Positions 44,322 through 53,555 of a stretch of 64,000 nucleotides of DNA are shown one piece after another (position 1 is the first letter of the stretch; each line of letters opens with the position of its first letter). The position numbers and the translations under genes are program-made. Where the stretch lies: NCBI RefSeq assembly GCF_035222275.1, contig NC_085884.1, forward strand, positions 310,001-374,000, in the 5' to 3' direction. The notes under the pieces were generated by a model that ran no database searches, was not told the DNA's origin, and saw only the letters and a list, made by a program, of their open reading frames with translations. Source of the DNA: Podospora bellae-mahoneyi (taxonomy: Eukaryota; Ascomycota; Sordariomycetes; Sordariales; Podosporaceae).

Positions 44322-45386
44322 CTAGAGATCATCCTCCTGCCCGACAATAACGTTCACCAATTGGCTGTTGTTTGATGTGACATGCTCGCCGGCGGTGGCT
44401 CGTACTTGAGCCTTCCACTCTGGTGTAGGGAGGTGCATTGGCGAGCACCAGAGCTGATATCGTGTGTCCTGCACCGGATGCCAGTCCCACCAAGCGTCGT
44501 CATGTCCAGTCTTTATTCGAATGTCGTAAGAGTAGGCACCGTAGACGAGGTCCCATGTGACTGTGAGCCTGGCCCAGCCCTCGTGATTTGGCGATGACGC
44601 CGCTGCTGCAAGGTTGACTGGCGTAGACAACACACGACGCGGCACCGGTTGAGGGATCTCGAGCTCTTTTGTTGACCTGTCTGTCAAGGCAAATTCGGGA
44701 GAGAGCAGCGTGCGCGAGAAGGCTTGGGCAATCTCAAATTCGCCAAGAGCGCCAGGGTGAAGCCCATCGTAGGATCCTTCTCTGCAAAGGTAGTTCTCGC
44801 AAAGATGAACCAAAACAACGGGTGACGACGGTTGATTCCAGCTTGGGATTGCTTGAGCGAGCAGTTCGTTATATGTCTCAACTCTCACGGGTAGATCACC
44901 CAGCCCCGGAACAATAGTACGCTGCGGTACGTTCGCGATGGCAAATTTGAGGGCCTGGTTGTGAGTGCGCGCTTCTGTTATCAAGGCCTCCATGCTCTTG
45001 AGGGTTCCCCCTGGATCGCTTATGCCCCACCCAATGTCGTTAAAGCCCAACTCTACAAGACACAGGTCCGGCTTGTGTGTGGCGACCTGTTCGCCAATTC
45101 CGTCCTTGACGACGCATGCTGCTTTTCCCCACCAAGAATAATGATAGCAATCCTGGAGGAAATCTCGGTCCACATCTGGAGCGTACCCCCCATCGCGAGT
45201 TCGATCGTCCTCTGGAGGAGGTGGGATGGTGCCCTTGTGCGGCCCCACAAACACAACGGGAGTGTTGTTTTGTCGAAACCATTCCCATATTCGATACCGC
45301 CAAGTCCAGTCGCCTTCACGGCCGTGGGAAATCGAGTCTCCCACGATCATGATCCTTGTGGCCGGTCGTGTCGGTACTCCGCCCAT
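44322..45386 (-). CDS. SGNH/GDSL-type hydrolase with a C-terminal fibronectin III-like domain
   Basis: A single exon on the minus strand encodes 354 residues. Block I is GDSISHG (Ser18), block III is ELGFNDIGWG, and block V is DGLHPG (Asp and His), so the catalytic set is present. The spacing resembles the CE3/rhamnogalacturonan-acetylesterase-like SGNH enzymes that remove acetyl groups from carbohydrates. From about residue 255 a second domain, with WARLTVTWDLVYGAYSYDIRI and TPEWKAQVRAT, has the strand pattern of a fibronectin III fold. No signal peptide is seen before Ser18, so the enzyme may be intracellular, or a short first exon is missing. Substrate unknown. Confidence 0.85.
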   Translation of the reverse strand: MGGVPTRPATRIMIVGDSISHGREGDWTWRYRIWEWFRQNNTPVVFVGPHKGTIPPPPEDDRTRDGGYAPDVDRDFLQDCYHYSWWGKAACVVKDGIGEQVATHKPDLCLVELGFNDIGWGISDPGGTLKSMEALITEARTHNQALKFAIANVPQRTIVPGLGDLPVRVETYNELLAQAIPSWNQPSSPVVLVHLCENYLCREGSYDGLHPGALGEFEIAQAFSRTLLSPEFALTDRSTKELEIPQPVPRRVLSTPVNLAAAASSPNHEGWARLTVTWDLVYGAYSYDIRIKTGHDDAWWDWHPVQDTRYQLWCSPMHLPTPEWKAQVRATAGEHVTSNNSQLVNVIVGQEDDL

Positions 45387-45838
45387 CCTGCTGTGTAGGT
45401 AAGGCTTGTCTTGTGGTCGCGTTCATGATGAGCAAGGCGCGCGTTGTGAGGGGTCAACGGCACCGGACCCATAAATAGCCGAGGCTGGACCAGGGAGGGT
45501 TAGGGGTCTGCCAGGGTGTTACCCCTGAGCCCCTGAATTGAGATCACCATGACACACACACGGGTCAATTGCATTTTTCCAGTTTGTTAAAGAGAGTATC
45601 AAATTTGTTATTTATCTAAAAGATGAAAATAAAATAAAAGAGCGTATGAAGTTAGATATCGGTGAAGACTGTCCAAATGTCACCAACCTTCATTCCCATA
45701 AATAACGCCTCATTTCCATCAACGCATAAGAAACCATTATTAAAGAGTCACTTCCATCATCACTTGGCCCATTCACCCTGACCGTCGTAAAGAAAGGTTC
45801 CCCGCCCTGATTATTCCCACTATATCCAAGGGCGCCCC
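45387..45838. other. Intergenic region, 452 bp
   Basis: It holds the SGNH hydrolase promoter and the 3' flank of the broken lectin-type gene. A/T-rich around 45590-45650. No gene. Confidence 0.4.
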
Positions 45839-47235
45839 TCATGCAGCGAGACCAACGCAAACATGGTAGCCGCGGTAGAGGTTGTCGCACTCAAAGTCAA
45901 TCGTGACCTTTTTGTTCAACGCGTAAAACTCGTCCAAGGTAATCCCTGCTCCCTGCGCAATATTGTGGCATGTATCTCCAGCGACCACCTTGTGGAATTC
46001 AGCGCAGTTCTCAACGGTGCCTGGCTGTGGCTTGATCCCCGTAGAGGGAGAAGACGAAGGAGTCGAGAGAGATGTTGTGGTGACGGTGAGGAAGCCTGTA
46101 GGTGTGGGTGTGGGAGTCTGGACAGCTGGTTGGGTTGACCCGGGACGGACAAGCTCTGGGTACAGCGGGCTGCATTGTGAAATGACCTCGGACACGTCTA
46201 CCCTCTTCAAAGTGCCCCGAGTAGGTATTCTGTACACTCTGACACCAGTGTCGAGGACGAGAACGCCGTCCCATCCGATATTCAGGTTGCCTGACCAAAC
46301 CTGCGCCGTGCAACTAGGGAACTCATTAGCAACTGGTGTGAGACAGTGCAGGCATGGTGTCACTTACTTAACAGCCTCCTCGGGTCCATTAATCCGTCCG
46401 CCAAGGGACCAGGTCAATGTCTTATCTTTGCTCTGAGTCGTCGACTGGCTAGAGGAAGAGCTCGTAGACCATGACACGGATGTCTCGACACTCACGACGC
46501 CGGAATGCCAGCTTTGATGGACATGCCGAAAGTCAAACTGGTAGACGATGAAGTTGTCCAAGTCGTGGATGTAGAACGCATGATCGTGTCACCGAAGCTC
46601 CAGTTGTGGGCCACTCCATCCCATTTCACCTTTTTGGTGCTTAATGTCTCCAGCTCGAGATTCGCAAAGGGATTGTACGAGTCAATGCGGACATCCTCGA
46701 GCACCGGATCTTTGGCCAGCTTCCTGATAAAAACAGGGGACAGCTGGTCCATCTCCTTGCCTGCTCTTCCAACAAAGCCGATGAGCATTCCCGATCCAAC
46801 CTCCATGACAAAGTTTCCTTGACCAGTTGTGTCTTGCCCGTGATCAAACTCGCCTCCAATGGTGGTTTTGAACAGAATGCGGCCGGTGCGTTTTCCATCA
46901 CCGTTACCCCACAGAGTCATTTCGGTGATTGATTCGCCTGGTAGAAAGTGGTAGTCTTTGGATTCACCCTCCAATGCTCCAGCGCTTCGGGTCGCGCCAT
47001 CAGAGAAGGTAACCTGGATGCCCCGGAGAGTTTGCTTGTTCTTCGTGGTGGCTACCCTGAAGACGCGAATCTTTTGGACGGTTTGGCCGGTTTCAGCCAG
47101 CAACTCAAATTCGCTGCCTCCTTTTCCACCGACACGGAAGGTCGGCGCCCAGACGTCTCTCTCCCATGTTGCGGCAAGAGATGTAGTGGCCAAGAGCCCA
47201 GCAAGAAGGGGGGAGTAGAACTGTGTCCAACGCAT
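45839..47235 (-). pseudogene. Broken secreted lectin / aerolysin-like pore-forming / LysM gene
   Basis: On the minus strand the gene starts with a signal peptide (MRWTQFYSPLLAGLLATTSLA). Next comes a jacalin-type lectin-like region with a Gly-rich beta pattern, then a Ser/Thr-rich beta region like the membrane-inserting part of aerolysin-family pore formers. After a Pro/Thr linker there is a C-terminal LysM module (HKVVAGDTCHNIAQ, ITLDEFYALN). Such lectin plus pore-forming proteins are known as defence or toxin-like proteins; LysM binds chitin or peptidoglycan. The gene looks broken, with about one break, and the parts are still well preserved, so decay is probably recent. It is treated as a fossil. 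An ordinary intron also seems present. Confidence 0.6.
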
Positions 47236-49745
47236 CTTTGCAGTTAGATTATAGCAAATGGACTGTAAGGGCGTTTGTCAAAAGTGCAACAGTGTTGAGG
47301 AAGGATCGTGGGTTGATTGGTTGAAATGAATGTGAAGTGAATATCAGTGTAGGTAAGTAGCGAAGGAATGGCTGAAGAGAGTGACTAGGTAGCAAGGCTT
47401 CCCAACGAATGAACGAGGCTCTCGGTGTTATATTCCTGCCTGAGACTGCGCGATGGGGTGAGGATATAAACTCTGAGTTGAGTTGAGGTGGGAAACGACG
47501 GGACTTTATACTCAGAATGCCTTGCCACTGACGACCTGATCTGATAGATACGTCTCGGTTAACGGGTCTGTTTGTCTCCCTTGTGGCGTGCGTCGACGAC
47601 GTAGGTCAACATCATGTTCACATCGTTAATCTGCGCTCAAGCCATCAGAGAACGCATGATAATTGACCAAATTTCAGGGGTATCGCCGTAGTGGCGGGCA
47701 GATCAGGGGTCAAGACTTGTAGGCGCTCTTCAACCCAGGCGGACTTTTCCATTGGCTGCCCAGGACCGGCGTGCAAAGATGGCATGTCCTTGGCTTACGA
47801 GCTTAGCCGGCCTAGCACTTGCAGCCCTATGAGCCGGGGCGTAGGCCAACACGTCAATTTCAACTATCACTACCTGTTCCTTTCGTTATGATTGTAGATG
47901 TATTCGTGCTCAAATAAATGCATCTTCGTCAGTAAGTATTGTTGAAATCCGACTGCGGTCTGAGTTGAAGGTAGGTACCAACCACCGTCCCATCACTCCC
48001 ATCAAGAAACCTCGTTCGAGTAAAATGGGTTGAATTTAGAGCTATCATGGAAGCCTTGAAACCCCATTGCAAGGCTCGCCTCAGCAACCCCCAAATATCC
48101 CGGCCTGCCCCCAATGCGGCCATGGTTTTGAAAGCGGGGACGTCATTTTAGGCCATCCCCTGCCCGCAACCAGACTGTTCTCGATACCGACTGGGACTTT
48201 TGGACAATGCTCACGCTCGCCAAGGCAACTTCTGATATTCAGTCGATTAAGGTGGGATGTCTCATGTTCAGCTGACAGCGATGATTTCATTCCAACCTGC
48301 AGCTACCTTAAGCTGCATCTCAGCCTCATGTTAAAATCCCGAATCCATCCTAACCTGGAGTCATAAAACGAATGCAGGAGCCTTCACTGACTTGACCGGA
48401 TGTTTCACCGTTTTCACCGGCCAACAACAGGTCAGAGCCTTGCGAACACTCAACAGCCACAGAGGGAGCCTGGGCCCAAATCGACAGCGGCCCGAAGGTG
48501 GTGTGGTCCGGGAGCCCGAATGATCGAAATTGGATCCGAATAGTAGACCGGTAGAAAGGGTTGTTTGTGTGTTGTCCTGACCTAATACCAAACTCCTGCA
48601 GTAGTGCGTACGGTCTCTAGGTCCAATTCTGATCAGCTCGTTGAAGTCCGTCCTTAAGTCACAGCCTATCAAGGGCTTGCCGTGTACCTGAAACAAATTT
48701 GGCACTATCTGCATACATGTAAGCGCCGTCTAGGCCAAGCAACGCCAAGCCCCAGCCTGCTTAACGTGGGGAAGGGGAAAACCCAACGGGCTGGTTAAAG
48801 AAGACCATTAGTCGAGAGAAAGCATGAACAAGAGACAATGTAAAATCACCAGCTGTATACTGCTGGAACTTCAAGGTGTGGGTCATTCCCGACTGGGTTC
48901 GGCCTTTTCCAGCCACCCGGGCAACTTACCCTCACACAACACAACAATTGATACGGTTTTGGACGCCATATACGATTTGACACCCCTATTTACCCCTGAG
49001 CGCGTTACGTCATGATCCAAACAACACACTTCCAAGTCTATGTCTCTTAACCTCTGCGATGTTAGAATCTTCTTTACACTATGATGTTTCAAAATCTTGC
49101 AATTCTACCCCTGATAGCTGTGCATGGGGCTGCGCAAGCCTTGCATCGTGTTTCGCATTCAGCCCGCGTGATATCTGGATACCTGGTAAGTTTTTGCCTG
49201 CTTCATTCTTGGTTCGTATGTCTTTTTCCCTGGGCATCGTCCTTCTCCTCCTTTATCGTTCCAACTTCGCAGGGCCAACCAAGCTATGCATGGTCCTTGT
49301 TACCTACCTCAAAAGTCCGACGTTCCATCGTACATACACGATCTTATTTCTCGGCGCCCTCCCGTCCTATAAACGGAAGCAAAATCAACAGTCAAGCATT
49401 GAGACAAGGATGCAAATACGAAGTACACCACCATTGCCATTAGACCATCGACCGATTCAAACCCATGACGCCAAGATCGGGTCTGCGCCACCCGCCATGA
49501 CGGAGATGCAACCTTAGGCTCCCCGTACGATATTTCCCGGTCTGTTGTCATCGACAACGAGCCAAGGACTTGGGGTGCCGATCCTTCCGTGGTTAGCTTA
49601 AAAAGCCAACGATATCTCATCGACGGTTGAGTCTGGACGTTGATTCCTTCTTCTTGTGGTGAATACCTTCACTAATCTCCAGTCCACAAAGCTCAGTCGT
49701 TCCTTCTGTTCAAGGTACATTCGTTTCTTTGACCAAACCAAGAAA
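47236..49745. other. Gene-free region, 2.5 kb
   Basis: It contains the promoter of the lectin-type gene, then sequence without a supportable gene. From about 49255 it is the upstream part of a tandem duplication whose second copy starts near 50645. Confidence 0.4.
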
Positions 49746-50303
49746 ATGCATTCGAAATTCTTGGTCTTGGGTGCTCTGCCCATCCTAGCCATGGCGCGGG
49801 CATATCCTCCTGTTCTCAGAGGCCGGCAAGACCCAGACACCACGACATCCATCGAAACCTCTCGTCCCACCTCCCCGACTCACACATGGACAGCCGCGGG
49901 TGATGCATCAGCCACAGGGTCGTGGGATGGACACTACACCGGAATCTACACCGGAACACTCGCCGACGATGACAGCGGCCACTACACCGGCATCTACTCT
50001 GCCACTGCAACCGGCTGCTCGGGCACGTGCACTGGAACACCTGTCGCGGACTACACCGGCATATATACTCCCACTGGATCTGCGACTGGATCTGCCACCG
50101 GCTGCACAGGCATCTGCACTGGAAACCCGAGCTACACCGGCATCTACACGGGCGAACTCCCCACCACAACCGGCCAGGTCGCATCAAACGGCACAAGTAC
50201 ATCTGCACCCGTCGTCATCGGCGGGGCTGGCAAGGGAGTACAGGGCGCGAGCTGGATTGGTGGAATCATGGCCGGCTTTGCTGTTATGGGGTTGGCTCTT
50301 TGA
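49746..50303 (+). CDS. GPI-anchored YTGIYTG-repeat surface protein (paralogue 1)
   Basis: A single exon encodes 185 residues. It starts with the signal peptide MHSKFLVLGALPILAMARAYP. The mature part is Ser/Thr/Gly rich and contains five copies of a YTGIY(T/S) motif separated by short spacers, two of which hold Cys pairs (GCSGTCTG, GCTGICTG). The end is a Gly/Ala omega-type region followed by a hydrophobic tail, WIGGIMAGFAVMGLAL, as in GPI-anchored wall proteins. The signal peptide and tail are nearly the same as in the gene 1.5 kb downstream, but the Cys-rich and Ser/Thr-rich middle of that gene is absent here. Role unknown, probably cell wall. Confidence 0.8.
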   Translation: MHSKFLVLGALPILAMARAYPPVLRGRQDPDTTTSIETSRPTSPTHTWTAAGDASATGSWDGHYTGIYTGTLADDDSGHYTGIYSATATGCSGTCTGTPVADYTGIYTPTGSATGSATGCTGICTGNPSYTGIYTGELPTTTGQVASNGTSTSAPVVIGGAGKGVQGASWIGGIMAGFAVMGLAL

Positions 50304-51274
50304 GAAGAACCTGGATTATAACCTGTTGATGAAGTGGATATGGGCTTGGATATACATATGGATAGGTAGCTTGTTTGAGATATAATACAAGGTATTTAGC
50401 CGATAGTACTCATCGACGATAGCGATTAGGGTGACTTGCTTTGGCGAATTAGTTGACTTATTGTTTACAAGGTATGTGGTGATAGACGAGAAATAGTATT
50501 AGGTACCTTACCTGGTAGGTAGGACAGAGAAACACACAGCCAGCGCGTTTCCAGCACCCGTTGTTCTCCTCATCAACCTGGTGTCTGCAAAATCATTCGC
50601 GCCGCTCGTCTTGGAAGACGCTTCCTATGCCTTGCTTGACTCATCGTTCCAACTTGGTTCCAAACCAACCAAGCCATGCACGGTCCTTGTTACCACTCGA
50701 GTACAACGTACACCTTCCCACCAACAGCAGCAAACACAAGTTCGCTGCTGTTGGTGTGACATTCGTGTTCAACATGTTGTTGGGCCGAAGTCGTCCGCAC
50801 CTCATTTCACGGTGCCTTCCCGTCTTATTAAGACTCGATGAAGTCAGGTATCCATGTGGCACTTGACAGCTTTTGTGTGTACTGGTCAGCAGACAAGCAT
50901 TCAAGGTTGGCGATGTTGGATGCACATGCGAGGTACAGCGCCGTTGCCATTGGACAGCCAGTACGAAATGGATGCCAACCCCTGACCACAGATGGGATCT
51001 ACGCCACTTGCCCGGATGGAAATGTGACCTTGATCTCACCATCCGATATTTCCCAGAGCCGCCAGGAAGGCTGTTGTCATCACACAGATGGTTAAGCACA
51101 CACGGGGCGCCGATCCCTCCGTGGCTCCTCAAATGCTCGACGACATCCCGAGGCCGGTTGAGTCTTGTCTTTTCTTTTTACATCATCTTGTGGTGGATAG
51201 TTGATATCGCTAATTTTTAGTCCAACCGGACCAGTCCTTCGTTTTACTTACATTCGTTTTCAGTTGAAACAAAA
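50304..51274. other. Duplicated promoter/spacer, 971 bp
   Basis: From about 50645 to 51270 it aligns by eye with 49255-49740, for example the CCAACCAAG-YATGCA-GGTCCTTGTTACC block, the CGATATTTCCC block and the CTTGTGGTG block. No gene is present. Confidence 0.55.
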
Positions 51275-52465
51275 ATGCATTCCAAGTTGTTGATCTTGGG
51301 CGCTTTGCCTATGCTCGCTATGGCACGGGCGTATCCTCCCCTTCTCAGAGGACGTACAGATGGCGACTACGTCACGACTCCCGTCAAGACATGCGAGGAT
51401 ATTGGGCAGCAGACCTGTGGAGATGGTTGTGTTCCCTTGGAGTACAGCTGCTGCCCCACCGAGGAGGGAGCTTGTGCAGCTGGTTATAAATGCCAGATCG
51501 GAGACAACGACAAGTACGGGTGCTGTCCCGAAGGTCAGACATGTGTCGGCAATGGCGGCTCTGTCACGACCACCTTTTCGTCCCCACTTCCTTCTTCAAG
51601 CGCTCCTGTCTACGAGGAAGAGCCGCTCCCCATTGATGACGTCGAGGAACCCGGGCCAACCTCCACTGATGCGATCGAGGAGCCTGAACCGACCTCCATT
51701 GATGTCGTTGACGAGCCAACTTCCACTGAGACTGCCGAAGAGCCTCTGACCTCCGAACCAGCCGAGGACACCGAGCCCACCGGCACCGACCTTGTCGACG
51801 AACCCGAGCCAACTATAACCTCCACCATCGTCGAGTCCGACCTCCCCAGCGTCGGAGCATCTGATACTTTTGAGCTCTCCGCCACGACCACCCAGGAGCC
51901 CGGCACCACAGTAACTGACGAGCCCTCAGCCACCGGGACAGCGACCGCAATCCCCATCGGAACCCTCACCTCCCTTTCCACGACCCTCACCCCCCTCCCA
52001 ACAAGCTACACAACCTCTACAATCTACACCACCACCCTCGTGACCATCACCTCCTGCGCCCCCACCGTTCCCTGCAACGGCGCTCCCACCGTCATCACAA
52101 AAACCATTCCCTTCACAACCACAGTCTGCCCCGTCACTCCAAGCATTATCCCCACGGGCACAACCAGGCTCCCCATTCTACCCCCCGTCAAGCCGACCTA
52201 CGGCTGCTCCCAAGGCGTCGGCGCCAACTGCCCTCGTCCCACTTCCCCAACTCACACTTGGACAGCAACGCGCACCCCATCGGGTACAGCGCCCTGGGAC
52301 GGAAACTACACCGGAATTTACACAGGCTATCTCCCTACCACGACCGGCCAGGCTGCATCCACTACGTCGAGACCGGTCACGGCTGGTGCTGACAAGGGAG
52401 CGCCGGGCGCGGGTTGGGTTCACGGAATCGTAGCAGGTGTTGCTGTTTTGGGCCTGGCTTTGTAA
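51275..52465 (+). CDS. GPI-anchored Cys-rich, Ser/Thr-rich wall protein (paralogue 2)
   Basis: A single exon encodes 396 residues. The signal peptide MHSKLLILGALPMLAMARAYP is followed by a cysteine domain (residues about 38-95: CEDIGQQTCGDGCVPLEYS, CCP, YKCQIGDNDKYGCCPEGQTC) as in fungal 'GPI-anchored Ser/Thr-rich' proteins. A long acidic Glu/Pro/Thr repeat region (EEPEPTS-like units) comes next, then a Thr-rich stretch. The tail shares RPTSPTHTWTA, one YTGIYTG and LPTTTGQ with paralogue 1 and ends in a hydrophobic GPI signal (GWVHGIVAGVAVLGLAL). It is probably an extended, O-glycosylated surface protein. Confidence 0.85.
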   Translation: MHSKLLILGALPMLAMARAYPPLLRGRTDGDYVTTPVKTCEDIGQQTCGDGCVPLEYSCCPTEEGACAAGYKCQIGDNDKYGCCPEGQTCVGNGGSVTTTFSSPLPSSSAPVYEEEPLPIDDVEEPGPTSTDAIEEPEPTSIDVVDEPTSTETAEEPLTSEPAEDTEPTGTDLVDEPEPTITSTIVESDLPSVGASDTFELSATTTQEPGTTVTDEPSATGTATAIPIGTLTSLSTTLTPLPTSYTTSTIYTTTLVTITSCAPTVPCNGAPTVITKTIPFTTTVCPVTPSIIPTGTTRLPILPPVKPTYGCSQGVGANCPRPTSPTHTWTATRTPSGTAPWDGNYTGIYTGYLPTTTGQAASTTSRPVTAGADKGAPGAGWVHGIVAGVAVLGLAL

Positions 52466-53555
52466 GGAGACACTGGGGATAATAGCTGATACAGGTGTTA
52501 GATAGCGTCGGTATGTAGCTGGATAAAGACATAGCACGACACTTACCCCGTGGTGCATTAATACAAGCAATCTTGGCATGTCGTGTTCCTGGGTCGCTCT
52601 CTTCCGGCGCGAGCACAATACACTGACCTTTCACCGTAACAGCCCTCCATCATCACAGTCCTTCATCGCACGATTCCCACAGTATGAGCGCCCCATTCAC
52701 CCCTCCCCAACCCAGCCGACCTCCTGCTCAACCTGTCGCTCAAACGGCAAGCCTCCGACTCGGAGGGGTCAGACGCCTCGAGCACGGAATCCCAGAAGAA
52801 AGCCAAAGTCGCCCAGTCTTTCACCGCGGCCTCTTGCAAGGCCTGCTGCACCCCGCTCCGATGCTGCTCGACCTGCGACCCGGCCAGACGGCAATGGACC
52901 TGTATCAAGGTCGGATGTCCGGGAAATTGGCTCCGGTTAGTGGAGTGTTGTGAGCATGCGAGCTATATACGGTCCCGTGGCAGAAGATGTGCAAAAGCTA
53001 TCCGATGTATAACTGCTGGCCAGTCAGGGTCTTCGACCAGCCCTTCTGCCAACGGAGCTGGCATGTTGGGCCTGATGGGGAGCGGTCGGTTGAACCCGAA
53101 TTCTGCAATGTAGAGGCCCCGCCCTGTATATGTGACGATTCGGAGAAGGAGGCCGATGGAAAGGGACGTCCGACTGCATCCTAGCTGCAGGGCTCAATTC
53201 TCCGGCTCTTAGATGCCAGATCAGGGGTGTAATGCCGTCCTCAAGCCAAATCGAGACAGCCAGCAATGTACATACACAAAGCCAATTATGGAACAACCAG
53301 ATTCATTAATACTACGTTCTCTGTCCTGCCTTTCACAACCCGTCCTCGCCAGGAAAAGAAGTGAACGCAGCCAAGCAAAGCACACCAATCTGAAGACCGA
53401 TAACTGACACCTTTTGAACACTCAGTTAGACTTGTACCATCTATCCATCTTGGGTTTCTTCAAATGGCAACGAGACAAGAAAATCCCCACCGGGCCGTGC
53501 TAGGTGGTTCAGGCAGAAATCCGAGTCTAGAAACACAATCAGCCTTGTTGCCCCA
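52466..53555. other. Spacer with cysteine-rich reading frames of uncertain status
   Basis: Two overlapping frames are unusually rich in Cys. One, open from about 52686, includes SCKACCTPLRCCSTC and VECCEHA. The other is at 52987-53184 with CKSYPMYNCWPVRVF and APPCICDD. Neither has a good start joined to a signal peptide, and the splice structure is unclear. They may be exons of one small gene or a decayed one. Confidence 0.3.

Noticed and set aside
49059-49517. 152-codon frame before GPI paralogue 1
   Set aside because: It lies in the duplicated upstream region, is not preserved in the second copy, and shows no domain.
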